Positions 6,594 through 14,769 are shown, numbered from the stretch's first letter. The stretch: 14,952 nt of DNA from Natrialbaceae archaeon (GCA_003552325.1 PUKM01000275.1:1-14952), one strand, 5' to 3'. Program-made: numbers and translations. Notes: a model not told the origin generated them from the letters alone.

Positions 6594-6705
6594 CGTGTTC
6601 AAACAGCCGGCGGCGTGGTAGGGTCTTACATGGGTCTTGCTGACCAGCAGGCCCCCGTCGATAGGCTATTACTGTTGCCCGATACACATCCCGGTACGAA
6701 CAGTC

Positions 6706-6768
6706 GTGGGCCGTGGATCAGAGCGGGTGAACGCTGGCTGAGCAGTCACCCACGCGGCCACGGCACAC
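6706..6768 (+). ncRNA. Candidate small RNA hairpin with H/ACA-like layout
   Basis: Between rpl7ae and tmcA a long imperfect inverted repeat forms a lower stem GCCGTGG (6710-6716) with CCACGGC (6758-6764), which can be extended past a G-A mismatch by GTG/CAC. An asymmetric internal loop follows (6717-6724 opposite 6752-6757), then an upper stem GGGTGA (6725-6730) with TCACCC (6746-6751) and a 15-base apical loop containing CTGA. ACA follows the 7-bp lower stem directly (6765-6767), 13 bases from the upper stem. This resembles an archaeal H/ACA guide: lower stem, pseudouridylation pocket, upper stem, ACA. A weak TATA-like TATTA lies near 6667. I found no rRNA target matching the pocket by memory, so it may instead be a structured tmcA leader or a chance repeat. 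Confidence 0.35.
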
Positions 6769-6832
6769 CCATCCGAGATGAGACGCAGACAACCACCCAG
6801 TTTCGTTCGACGCTCACCAGACACCGATAGCC

Positions 6833-9160
6833 GTGATTGAATACGTCCGGTCGCTCAAAGCGGAAGCAACCGCGGAGAACGAGCGTCGCCTCCTCGTGCT
6901 GACTGGCGATCGGGAACGGAACTATACCACGCTCGAGCGCTTACTCGGGGCCCTGGAGGTCCCCATCACCGAGACGACCCTGGTCGGTCCGGAAGATCGG
7001 CTTCGGTGTCCACAGGTCCCCGAGTCCGCGGCCGGTTCCCTGTTGGGGACGACTCGAGAACTCGTCGTTCTCGATGCTCACGCCGGCGTCCACCCGAACA
7101 CGATTGGACGGCTCGTCGGCACTGTCGATGGTGGCGGCCTCTTCGTTCTCTTACTCTCGCCCCTCGAGCGGTGGCCGCTGGAGAGCGGGGCGTTCGAGGA
7201 GTCGATGGCGATCCCACCGTTCGACGTGGATGCTGTTGGGACGCGGTTTCGCCACCGAGTACTCGAGACACTCCGAACCCATCGCGGAATTGCGATCTGG
7301 GATACCGAGATGGAGCACCTCCTGGAGGATGGTCGCACGTATCCAGCGCCTCGCCTCGCCGAATCGAGGCCTCCTCGCAACCCCCCCGCGACCGAGTCAA
7401 CCCACCCACAGGCGAGAAGTGGTGACGAACTCGACCTCGAGGAATTGTCTGAGAGGAGTGGTACGGCGGCAATCGCACAGGCGGCTGTCGACGCCTGTCT
7501 GACGGGCGATCAGCAAGTAGCCCTCGAAACACTCGCCTCACTCATCCAGCCGGAGACCGCAGTCGTCCTCGAAGCCGACCGAGGCAGGGGGAAATCGAGC
7601 GCGCTCGGTCTCGCGGGTGCGTGGCTCGCAGCCAGTGGGTTCGACGTGGCCGTCACCGCACCTGACTCGAGGAACGTCGACGAGGTGTTCACACGGGCGC
7701 ACGCACTCCTCGAGCCAACTGATCTTACGGGCCGTACAGACGAACAGGATTCCAGCCTCGAGATCGAAGGTTCGGGTCGGCTGCGATACCTCGACCCGGT
7801 GGACGTACAGCAGGCATCCCCAAACGTGGACATCCTCTTCGTCGACGAGGCGGCTGCGTTTCCGGTCGCCCTCCTCGAGTCGTTTCTGGCAGCAGATCGG
7901 GTCGCCTTTGCAACGACGATACACGGGTACGAAGGGGCTGGACGCGGTTTTTCCGTCCGCTTTCGTGACCGGCTCGAGGGGTCGACACACACGCTGTACG
8001 AGTACACCCTTACCGATCCGATCCGATACGCCGCAGGGGACCCACTCGAGGTCTGGTCGTTCCACGCACTCCTGCTCGATGCCCGCCCACCGGTGATGGC
8101 GGTCGTGAGGGAAGCGACGCCAGAGACGGTGCAGTATCGTCACCTCGACGCGCCTACCCTCCGGTCGGATCCAGCCCTGTTATCCCAGGTGTTCGGTCTC
8201 CTCGTACTGGCCCATTATCGGACGGAGCCAAACGACCTCGCACGGATGCTCGATGCCCCGAACTTGTCCGTGCGCGCACTCACACACGACGGCTTTCCGG
8301 TCAGTGTCGCCCTCCTGGCACGGGAAGGAGCACTCGAGGAGTCTCACCGCGCGCTCATGTACGAAGGGGGCCGAATCCGTGGAAACATGATTCCGGACAT
8401 TCTGACCAGCCATCTTCGCGATGAAGACGCAGGGAGCCAACGCGGCATCCGCGTGGTTCGGATCGCCACCCACCACGGTGTTCGGTCACAGGGGTTGGGA
8501 AGTGCGCTCCTCAAGCACATCGAAGCGGAGTTCGGACCGACCGTCGATTGGCTCGGGGCAGGGTTCGGTGCCACCCCCGAACTCCTTGAGTTCTGGGGCA
8601 CGAACGGTTATCGTCCGATTCACTTTTCGACGACACGAAACGATACCAGCGGTGAGCACTCGGCGATCGTGCTCAAGCCCCAGTCACTCGAGGGAGACAC
8701 GTTGATCGACGACCACGCAAACGCGTTCGTGGAGCGACTTCCAGCCGTTTTGACGGACGCCCTCCAGTCAGTGTCACCCGATCTGGTCCGTTCCGTGACG
8801 GGCGCACTTGGCCCGACGTACGCCCCGCCACTCGCGTGTTCGAGCATGGATTGGGAATTCCTCGCAGGCGCTGCGTACGGTCCAGTCCAGTTCGACATTC
8901 ATCCAGCCCCCTTCGCCGACCTCGTCCTGACGTATCTCTTCGAACGCCCGCCAGCGGCCTCCGGCTCGCTGACAGCCACCGAGGAACGACTGCTGGTCGC
9001 CCGGGCACTCCAACGGCGGGACTGGAACGCCATCGCGACCGAATTCGAATACCCCTCCACACGGACGTGCAAGCGCGCGTTCGGGGACGCGCTCGAGCCG
9101 CTCGTGGACTGGTATGGTGGCGAGACTGCGGCGGCCGTTCGCGCTCGTTTTACGGAGTAA
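6833..9160 (+). CDS. tmcA: tRNA(Met)/RNA cytidine acetyltransferase TmcA
   Basis: The 775-residue protein uses acetyl-CoA and ATP to make N4-acetylcytidine; the bacterial enzyme modifies the tRNA-Met wobble base, and archaeal members also act on rRNA. The order of parts fits the TmcA/NAT10 family: an N-terminal alpha/beta domain (about 1-165), a RecD-like ATPase with Walker A ADRGRGKSS (248-256) and Walker B ILFVDEAAAFP (334-344), the family motif TTIHGYEGAGRGF (361-373), a GNAT domain with the acetyl-CoA loop VRSQGLGS (550-557) and the FWGTNGY segment (587-593), and a C-terminal RNA-binding region. Length is normal. The start is GTG at 6833, with no convincing Shine-Dalgarno or TATA close by, so the exact start is moderately sure. 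It is divergent from the rpl7ae operon. Confidence 0.93.
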   Translation: MIEYVRSLKAEATAENERRLLVLTGDRERNYTTLERLLGALEVPITETTLVGPEDRLRCPQVPESAAGSLLGTTRELVVLDAHAGVHPNTIGRLVGTVDGGGLFVLLLSPLERWPLESGAFEESMAIPPFDVDAVGTRFRHRVLETLRTHRGIAIWDTEMEHLLEDGRTYPAPRLAESRPPRNPPATESTHPQARSGDELDLEELSERSGTAAIAQAAVDACLTGDQQVALETLASLIQPETAVVLEADRGRGKSSALGLAGAWLAASGFDVAVTAPDSRNVDEVFTRAHALLEPTDLTGRTDEQDSSLEIEGSGRLRYLDPVDVQQASPNVDILFVDEAAAFPVALLESFLAADRVAFATTIHGYEGAGRGFSVRFRDRLEGSTHTLYEYTLTDPIRYAAGDPLEVWSFHALLLDARPPVMAVVREATPETVQYRHLDAPTLRSDPALLSQVFGLLVLAHYRTEPNDLARMLDAPNLSVRALTHDGFPVSVALLAREGALEESHRALMYEGGRIRGNMIPDILTSHLRDEDAGSQRGIRVVRIATHHGVRSQGLGSALLKHIEAEFGPTVDWLGAGFGATPELLEFWGTNGYRPIHFSTTRNDTSGEHSAIVLKPQSLEGDTLIDDHANAFVERLPAVLTDALQSVSPDLVRSVTGALGPTYAPPLACSSMDWEFLAGAAYGPVQFDIHPAPFADLVLTYLFERPPAASGSLTATEERLLVARALQRRDWNAIATEFEYPSTRTCKRAFGDALEPLVDWYGGETAAAVRARFTE

Positions 9161-9185
9161 GATGGTGAGACGACGCGCGAAGAGG

Positions 9186-10655
9186 TTAGCGTCGCCTGTC
9201 CGCAATCGACTCTTCGCTCGTCTCTGCCGTCACGACTTCGTACAGGAGGGCCCGCCCACCGTCATCTTTGGGGCGCAAGATTCGACCCAAGCGCTGGGTG
9301 AACTCACGTTCGCTGGCACTCCCCGAAAGGACGACGGCGACCGAGGCATCGGGGACGTCGACCCCTTCGTCCAGGACGTTCGACGTCACGATTCGTGGGT
9401 AGGTCCCGTGACGGAATCGCTCGAGGAGGTCCCGTCGCTCGCTCGCGCCCGTCTGATGGGTGAGGACAGGGAGTAAGAACCGCTCGCCAACCGCATAGGC
9501 GAGGTCATTGTATGCGGGGAAGATGATCGTCCGGTCGTCGGGATGGCGTTCGAGAATTGCCTCGAGGGCTTCGAGTTTTCCCTGGGCACCGAGCATGATA
9601 TCTCGCGCTCGCTGGCGTGCGAGGAGCGCCTCACGAGCGGCGGGATCTGTGCCCGATCGCTTGACCAGTTCCTGATAATCTGCCCCCGAACGCATCTGGA
9701 TGTTCGATCGGGCGAGGTACTCGGTGAAGGTCCCCTGTGCCTCCTCGTATGCCCGCCGTTCTTCCGGGGTCAGCGACACCTCGAGTCGTTTCACATCGTA
9801 CCGGGCTAAGTGTTCTCCGGCGAGGTCATCGGGGGAGAGTCGCGCGACGACAGGACCGACGAGACGCTCGATGACGTCGTGGGCTCCGTCTGGCCGTTCG
9901 AACGTCGCCGTGAGCCCAAGCCGTGCCGGCGCGGGAAGCGATCTCGCGATGGATCGATAGCCCTCGCCGCCGAGGTGGTGGACCTCGTCGAAGATCACGA
10001 AACCGAACCGGTCACCAACCGCCTCAGCCTTGAGATAGGCCGAATCGTACGTTGACACCGTGAGTGCCTCGAGACGCTGTTCGCCGCCACCGAAGCGACC
10101 GATCGGCACGTCGAACTCGGCCTCGAGTTCCCCGACCCACTGTTCCAGCAGGTCGAGTGTTGGCACGACGACGAGGGTCGGTACCGACAGCCGTTCGAGC
10201 GCTTTGAGCGCGATGACGGTCTTCCCACTCCCGGTTGGTAACTCGAGGACGCCGCCTGGGGCAGGCTGGTGACCGGGGTCGAGGTCCCCTCCGCTGTCGT
10301 CCCACCGATCCGTCTCCAGCCACCCTTCGAGCGCCTGCTGCTGATACGGCCGGAGCTCGTACGTCGAGGTAAGCGGCGGGTCGATCTCCTCGAGTGATAA
10401 GACCGTATCAACGAAGGGTGCCTCGGCACGCTCCAGTGACACCCGTAGCGGGACATATTGATTGGCGTCGGCACGAAGCGTCCCGGGGTCTTCCCGTGAG
10501 TCGCTGACGAGCGTCACTCCCGCTGACTCGAGGAGATCCAACGCACGGAGGTCCGACGCACGCTCGACGGTGGTCTCGAGACGGATCGTCCCAGAATCGA
10601 ACCGAAGGTGAATTCGGTCGGCGTGAGGAGTAGCGTGGCCAGCGGGGGGACCCAT
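9186..10655 (-). CDS. XPB/Rad25-type DNA helicase (superfamily 2)
   Basis: Starting at 10655 the protein has 489 residues. It has a small N-terminal damage-recognition-like domain (about 12-95), then ELRPYQQQALEGW (Q-like region), Walker A LPTGSGKT (139-146), the DEVHH box (223-227), LTATFERPDG (248-257), a thumb-like insert (about 295-355) and the second RecA lobe with SNVLDEGVDVPDA (425-437) and QRLGRILRP (454-462). This is the layout of archaeal XPB, an ATP-driven 3'-5' DNA translocase linked to nucleotide excision repair and, in some archaea, paired with the nuclease Bax1; no such partner is adjacent. The frame is open upstream to 10958, but that runs into divergent grpE and is low-complexity Ser/Pro, an antisense artefact. 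The gene converges on tmcA with 25 bases between them. Confidence 0.92.
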   Translation of the reverse strand: MGPPAGHATPHADRIHLRFDSGTIRLETTVERASDLRALDLLESAGVTLVSDSREDPGTLRADANQYVPLRVSLERAEAPFVDTVLSLEEIDPPLTSTYELRPYQQQALEGWLETDRWDDSGGDLDPGHQPAPGGVLELPTGSGKTVIALKALERLSVPTLVVVPTLDLLEQWVGELEAEFDVPIGRFGGGEQRLEALTVSTYDSAYLKAEAVGDRFGFVIFDEVHHLGGEGYRSIARSLPAPARLGLTATFERPDGAHDVIERLVGPVVARLSPDDLAGEHLARYDVKRLEVSLTPEERRAYEEAQGTFTEYLARSNIQMRSGADYQELVKRSGTDPAAREALLARQRARDIMLGAQGKLEALEAILERHPDDRTIIFPAYNDLAYAVGERFLLPVLTHQTGASERRDLLERFRHGTYPRIVTSNVLDEGVDVPDASVAVVLSGSASEREFTQRLGRILRPKDDGGRALLYEVVTAETSEESIADRRR

Positions 10656-10720
10656 TTCAGTACCCCATAGGTCGGGTATCTCGGTACATGAATGTGTGCG
10701 TTGCCGCGATACCTCAATCC

Positions 10721-10728
10721 TTTTATTA
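10721..10728 (+). promoter_or_regulatory. TATA box of grpE
   Basis: TTTTATTA lies centred about 25 bases before the ATG at 10750. That spacing predicts a leaderless mRNA and fixes the grpE start at 10750 rather than the upstream in-frame ATG at 10696, which precedes this box. Confidence 0.6.
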
Positions 10729-10749
10729 CCGGTGTGCTTTGGTTCGGAT

Positions 10750-12006
10750 ATGAGCGAAGACGAGGGCCAAAACTCCACAGCCCAGGGTGTCCCGACAGCG
10801 GGAGACGCCGACGACGAGACCGGGGTGAACGGAGACGTCGACGACACAGACGAGGGCTCCGAAAGCGAACACGGTTCTGAGGACGAGCAACCCACCAGCG
10901 GTGGCGACACTGGTGAAGCTACTCCTACGGCAGGAGACGACGCAACCGAAGGGGACACTGAGGAAGCCCCGGAGACGAGCGAGGATATTCAGGAGTTACT
11001 CGAGACCCTCCAGTCGTACGACGATGATATTGCCCGTGACGTCAATGCCATCGTCGAGATGGCTCGTGACCTCAACGGAACCGTGAGCCATCAGCGGGCC
11101 GAACTCGATGACCTGGGCGAGCGCGTCGAGGCCCAGGCTGAGACTATTGGCGAACTCCAGGCGAAACTCGACGACAAAGAGCAGGCGCTCGAGGCGCGCG
11201 AAGAGATCATTGCCGAGTACGAAGAGCAAATCGAAGACCTCAAAGGCCACGTCAAACGGACGCAGGCCGACTTCCAAAACTACAAAAAGCGGGCGAAAAA
11301 GCGACAGGAGCAGATGAAAGCCCGTGCGACCGAAGATCTGGTCGAACGCCTCGTCACGGTCAGGGATAATCTCAAACGCGCGTTGAACGAGGAAAGTGAG
11401 GACGTAGAGAGCCTCCGGGGCGGCCTGGAAATGACGCTGCGGGAGTTCGACCGCGTGCTCGCTGATGAAAACGTCGAAGAGATCGATCCAGCACCGGGAA
11501 CCGACGTCGACCCACAGCGTCACGAGGTCATGGTACAAGTCGACAGTGAACATCCAAAAGGAACGATCGCCGAAGTGTTCACCCCCGGCTACGAGATGGG
11601 GGACAAAGTCATTCAGAGCGCCCAGGTGACGGTGAGTAATGGCGCACTCGAGTCTCCTGCAGACGACACGGACGGTGAGGCCGGAGACGAAGGGAGTGTG
11701 GACGATGATGACGACACTGACACCGCAGCGGGCGACGAGGAGTCTGAAAACAGTGATGGAGCCGACGAGGATGAGGAAGCAGCGATCGAGCTCGGTGGCG
11801 AGGTCGCCTCGGATGACGTGGTCGACGAGACCGGCGAGGAGACGGGGGACGAATCAACCGCATCCGACTCGAGCGAGGAGAAAACGAGCGAGTCCTCGAC
11901 TGCGCCGGATGACGATGAAACCGGCGACGATACTACGGGCGACGAGGCCGTGGATGGGACAGACGAAGAGCATGCAGACGACGCACAGGAAGACGAGGAA
12001 AGCTGA
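10750..12006 (+). CDS. grpE: GrpE, nucleotide exchange factor of DnaK, with long acidic flanks
   Basis: The 418-residue protein is the cochaperone that releases ADP from DnaK (Hsp70). Residues about 82-195 form a long coiled coil (LGERVEAQAETIGELQAKLD and on), followed by DFQNYKKRAKKRQEQ (174-188), a hallmark of GrpE, and the beta-wing domain to about 298. That domain contains RHEVMVQVDSEHPKGTIAEV and the signature GYEMGDKVIQSAQVTVS (280-296). Residues 1-80 and 299-418 are Asp/Glu/Thr/Ser-rich and probably disordered; both are much longer than in typical GrpE of about 180-240 residues. GrpE genes of haloarchaea often sit beside dnaK, but here the next gene is korA, 148 bases on. A TATA box 25 bases upstream fixes the start. 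Confidence 0.95.
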   Translation: MSEDEGQNSTAQGVPTAGDADDETGVNGDVDDTDEGSESEHGSEDEQPTSGGDTGEATPTAGDDATEGDTEEAPETSEDIQELLETLQSYDDDIARDVNAIVEMARDLNGTVSHQRAELDDLGERVEAQAETIGELQAKLDDKEQALEAREEIIAEYEEQIEDLKGHVKRTQADFQNYKKRAKKRQEQMKARATEDLVERLVTVRDNLKRALNEESEDVESLRGGLEMTLREFDRVLADENVEEIDPAPGTDVDPQRHEVMVQVDSEHPKGTIAEVFTPGYEMGDKVIQSAQVTVSNGALESPADDTDGEAGDEGSVDDDDDTDTAAGDEESENSDGADEDEEAAIELGGEVASDDVVDETGEETGDESTASDSSEEKTSESSTAPDDDETGDDTTGDEAVDGTDEEHADDAQEDEES

Positions 12007-12089
12007 ATCGGGCGGCCACGGTACTGGTTGCTTTTATGCTCAAAGTATCGGTACGAACGAGTTACTACAATCGGGGTAAGCGATTACCA

Positions 12090-12115
12090 TGAAACCTGGG
12101 TTGGGTGGGGTTTCA
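12090..12115. repeat. 7-bp inverted repeat upstream of korA
   Basis: TGAAACC (12090-12096) and GGTTTCA (12109-12115) form a perfect 7-bp inverted repeat with a 12-base G/T-rich spacer. It ends 6 bases before the TATA-like TTTTGAT that precedes korA, a position where an operator could act. It could also be a hairpin in any transcript reading through from grpE. It lies within an ATG-started 12-codon frame (12089-12127) that I do not regard as a gene. Confidence 0.4.
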
Positions 12116-12121
12116 GAAGCC

Positions 12122-12128
12122 TTTTGAT
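12122..12128 (+). promoter_or_regulatory. TATA box of korA-korB
   Basis: TTTTGAT is centred about 30 bases before the korA ATG at 12155, giving a leader of only a few bases. A second TATA-like element, CTTTTATG, lies at 12031-12038 and would give a leader of about 100 bases containing the inverted repeat; which is used cannot be told from sequence. Confidence 0.45.
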
Positions 12129-12154
12129 GAGCTAGAGGCAAGGTCCGCTACGAC

Positions 12155-13909
12155 ATGACCGAGGACTTAAACTGGGCAATCGGGGGCGAGGCCGGTGATG
12201 GGATCGACTCCACCGGAAAGATTTTCGCCCAGGCACTCTCCAGGGCCGGACGACACGTCTTTACGTCGAAGGATTTCGCGTCTCGAATCCGTGGTGGCTA
12301 CACCGCGTACAAGATTCGGACGTCGACAGATCGCGTCCAGAGTGTCGTCGACCGGCTCGACATTCTCGTCGCGCTGACCCAGCGAACCATCGACGAAAAT
12401 CTCGACGAACTCCACGCAGGTAGCGCCATCATTTACGACGGCGAACGCTCTTGGGAGGCCGAGATTCCTGACGAAATGACGGCCGTCGACGTGCCGCTCA
12501 AATCGCTCGCCGAAGAAGCTGGTGGGGCAATTATGCTCAACGTCGTCGCACTCGGTGCTGCCTGTGAGCTCACCGGCTTCGACGTCGCCTATCTCGACGA
12601 ATCCCTCGAGAAACGGTTCGGCGGGAAAGGATCGAAGATCGTCGAGAACAACCGCGAAGCCGCCCGCAAAGGCCGCGATTACGTCCGTGAGAACTACGAT
12701 CTCGACCTTGGACACGAACTCGAGACGACGGACAACGACTACGTCCTGCTGAACGGCGACGAAGCGATCGGCATGGGCGCACTCGCCGCAGGCTGTCGGT
12801 TTTACGCCGGCTATCCCATCACACCGGCAACGAACGTGATGGAGTATCTCACCGGCCGACTCGAACAGTACGGCGGCCACGTCGTCCAGGCTGAAGACGA
12901 ACTCTCGGCGATCAACATGGCACTCGGTGCCGCCCGCGCCGGCGCTCGCTCGATGACGGCCACCTCGGGGCCGGGCATCGACTTGATGGCCGAAACGTTC
13001 GGCCTCGTCGCGACCAGTGAAACCCCGCTGGTAATCGTGGACGTGATGCGATCCGGCCCCTCGACGGGGATGCCGACCAAACAAGAACAGGGCGACCTGA
13101 ACATGACCTTGTACGGTGGCCACGGCGAGATTCCGCGGTTCGTCGTCGCCCCGACGACCATCGACGAGTGTTTCTGGAAAACGGTCGAAGCGTTCAACTA
13201 CGCTGAAAAGTACCAGACACCGGTTTATCTGGTTGCTGACCTGGCACTCGCCGTCACCGAACAGACGTTCGCACCTGAAACCTTCGACATGGATGCCGTC
13301 GAAATCGACCGCGGCAACCTGGTCGAGGACGACGAGGTTTCGGAGTGGCTCGACGACCAGGGCCGGTTCCGCGCTCACGCCGCCACTGAGGATGGCGTCA
13401 GCCCACGGGCGATCCCCGGGATGACAGACGGTGCACACATGTCCACCGGCCTCGAACACGACGAGCTCGGACGCCGAACGGAGGATACCGAGGTTCGCGT
13501 CGAGCAGGTCGACAAACGAAACCGAAAGGTCGAAACCGCCAAAGCCGAGGAGAACTGGGACTATCGTGAGTTCGGTGATGCGGACGCCGACACCCTCGTC
13601 ATTTCGTGGGGCTCGAACGAGGGTGCATTGGTCGAAGCGCTCGAGTACCTCGAGGACGACGGCATCGACGTCAGAATCCTGTCAGTGCCGTACATCTTCC
13701 CACGGCCGGATCTGACTGCAGACGTCGAGGCAGCGGAAAACGTCATCGTCGTCGAGTGTAACGCGACGGGGCAATTCGCCGACGTCATCGAACACGATAC
13801 CCTGACGCGCGTGCAGCGGATCAATAAGTACACCGGCGTTCGATTCAAGGCTGACGAACTCGCCGAAGAAATTAGCACAAAACTCACCGAGGAGGTGCCA
13901 GCACAATGA
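12155..13909 (+). CDS. korA: 2-oxoacid:ferredoxin oxidoreductase, alpha subunit (fused gamma-alpha), probably KorA
   Basis: The 584-residue subunit works with KorB in CoA-dependent oxidative decarboxylation of a 2-oxoacid, passing electrons to ferredoxin. In haloarchaea this replaces NAD-linked dehydrogenase complexes. Residues 1-185 are the gamma domain (AIGGEAGDGIDSTGKIFAQA and SRIRGGYTAYKIR). Residues about 195-390 are the pyrimidine-binding domain with GYPITPATNVMEYL (219-232) and EDELSAINMALGAARAG (247-263, E248 being the likely thiamine-activating glutamate), followed by TSGPGIDLM. The C-terminal third, with LVISWGSNEGALVEALEYL and VVECNATGQFADVI, is the CoA-side domain. Haloarchaea have pyruvate and 2-oxoglutarate paralogues; length and wording, with the 287-residue partner, match the KorA type best, but substrate is inferred. 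Confidence 0.9.
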   Translation: MTEDLNWAIGGEAGDGIDSTGKIFAQALSRAGRHVFTSKDFASRIRGGYTAYKIRTSTDRVQSVVDRLDILVALTQRTIDENLDELHAGSAIIYDGERSWEAEIPDEMTAVDVPLKSLAEEAGGAIMLNVVALGAACELTGFDVAYLDESLEKRFGGKGSKIVENNREAARKGRDYVRENYDLDLGHELETTDNDYVLLNGDEAIGMGALAAGCRFYAGYPITPATNVMEYLTGRLEQYGGHVVQAEDELSAINMALGAARAGARSMTATSGPGIDLMAETFGLVATSETPLVIVDVMRSGPSTGMPTKQEQGDLNMTLYGGHGEIPRFVVAPTTIDECFWKTVEAFNYAEKYQTPVYLVADLALAVTEQTFAPETFDMDAVEIDRGNLVEDDEVSEWLDDQGRFRAHAATEDGVSPRAIPGMTDGAHMSTGLEHDELGRRTEDTEVRVEQVDKRNRKVETAKAEENWDYREFGDADADTLVISWGSNEGALVEALEYLEDDGIDVRILSVPYIFPRPDLTADVEAAENVIVVECNATGQFADVIEHDTLTRVQRINKYTGVRFKADELAEEISTKLTEEVPAQ

Positions 13910-14769
13910 GCTCAGACGTTCGATTCACCGACTTCAAATCAGACAAGCAACCGACCTGGTGTCCCGGCTGTGGGGACTTCGGGACGATGAACGGCATGAT
14001 GAAAGCCCTGGCCAACACGGGGAACGATCCGGACAACACGTTCCTCGTGGCTGGGATTGGCTGTTCCGGAAAGATCGGGACCTACATGCACGCCTACGCC
14101 CTCCACGGCGTCCACGGTCGTGCTTTGCCGGTCGCAACTGGCGTCAAGATGGCCCGCCCGGATATCGAGGTGATGGCCGCCGGCGGAGACGGTGACGGTT
14201 ACTCGATCGGTGCCGGCCACTTCGTCCACGCCGTGCGCCGGAACGTCGACATGACCTACGTCGTCATGGACAACCGTATTTACGGCCTGACGAAAGGACA
14301 GGCATCTCCGACGTCCCGTTCTGACTTCGAAACGTCGACCACTCCCGAGGGACCACAACAGCCACCCGTCAACCCACTCGCGCTCGCGCTCGCCTCTGGT
14401 GCGACGTTCATCGCGCAGTCGTTCGCGTCGGATGCGCTCCGACACGCCGAGATCATCGAGGAAGCGATCGAACACGACGGCTTCGGCTTCGTCAACGTCT
14501 TCAGCCCGTGTGTGACGTTCAACGACGTCGACACGTACGACTACTTCCGTGACACGTTGGTCGATCTCAAAGAAGACGGCCACGACCGTCACGATTACGA
14601 CGCCGCCAAAGACGTCATCCTCGATGCGGACAAGGAGTACCAGGGTGTGATGTACCAGAACGAACACTCCGTCCCGTATCACGAACAACACGGCGTGACC
14701 GAGAACATGGCCGACATCCCGGATGGCGCTCCCGACGATGCCATGGACCTCGTCCGCGAATTCTACTAA
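13906..14769 (+). CDS. korB: 2-oxoacid:ferredoxin oxidoreductase, beta subunit, probably KorB
   Basis: The 287-residue subunit binds thiamine diphosphate and one [4Fe-4S] cluster. The cluster ligands are visible as WCPGCG (C19, C22), GIGCSGK (C53) and FSPCVTF (C202). The thiamine-diphosphate/metal motif runs from GDGD (94-97) to the Asn of VVMDNRIYGLTKG (N123). HGVHGRALPVATGVKMARPD is typical of the family. Length equals the family norm for haloarchaeal KorB. The ATG overlaps the korA stop by 4 bases and GGAGGTG (13891-13897) is the Shine-Dalgarno, so the two subunits are made together in equal amounts. No delta (ferredoxin-like) subunit follows, as expected for the haloarchaeal two-subunit enzyme that uses a separate [2Fe-2S] ferredoxin. 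Confidence 0.95.
   Translation: MSSDVRFTDFKSDKQPTWCPGCGDFGTMNGMMKALANTGNDPDNTFLVAGIGCSGKIGTYMHAYALHGVHGRALPVATGVKMARPDIEVMAAGGDGDGYSIGAGHFVHAVRRNVDMTYVVMDNRIYGLTKGQASPTSRSDFETSTTPEGPQQPPVNPLALALASGATFIAQSFASDALRHAEIIEEAIEHDGFGFVNVFSPCVTFNDVDTYDYFRDTLVDLKEDGHDRHDYDAAKDVILDADKEYQGVMYQNEHSVPYHEQHGVTENMADIPDGAPDDAMDLVREFY

Noticed and set aside
6442..6687. N-terminal extension of L7Ae by 82 residues
   Set aside because: It would place the TATA box and Shine-Dalgarno inside the gene. The sequence is a GC-rich leader with helices and the family start is at 6441.
10656..10958. N-terminal extension of the XPB helicase frame
   Set aside because: The added 101 residues are antisense to grpE, low-complexity Ser/Pro, and cross the grpE promoter. 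The protein matches its family from 10655.
12089..12127. 12-codon frame before korA as a leader peptide
   Set aside because: Too short to support, no codon-specific pattern such as repeated amino acids, and possibly outside the transcript if the nearer TATA box is used.
12167..13459. 430-residue open frame antisense to korA
   Set aside because: It mirrors korA codons in GC-rich DNA, has no family similarity that I recognise and no ribosome site. The sense gene carries clear enzyme motifs.
13939..14691. 250-residue open frame antisense to korB
   Set aside because: Arg/Val/Asp-rich antisense artefact of a strongly conserved sense gene.
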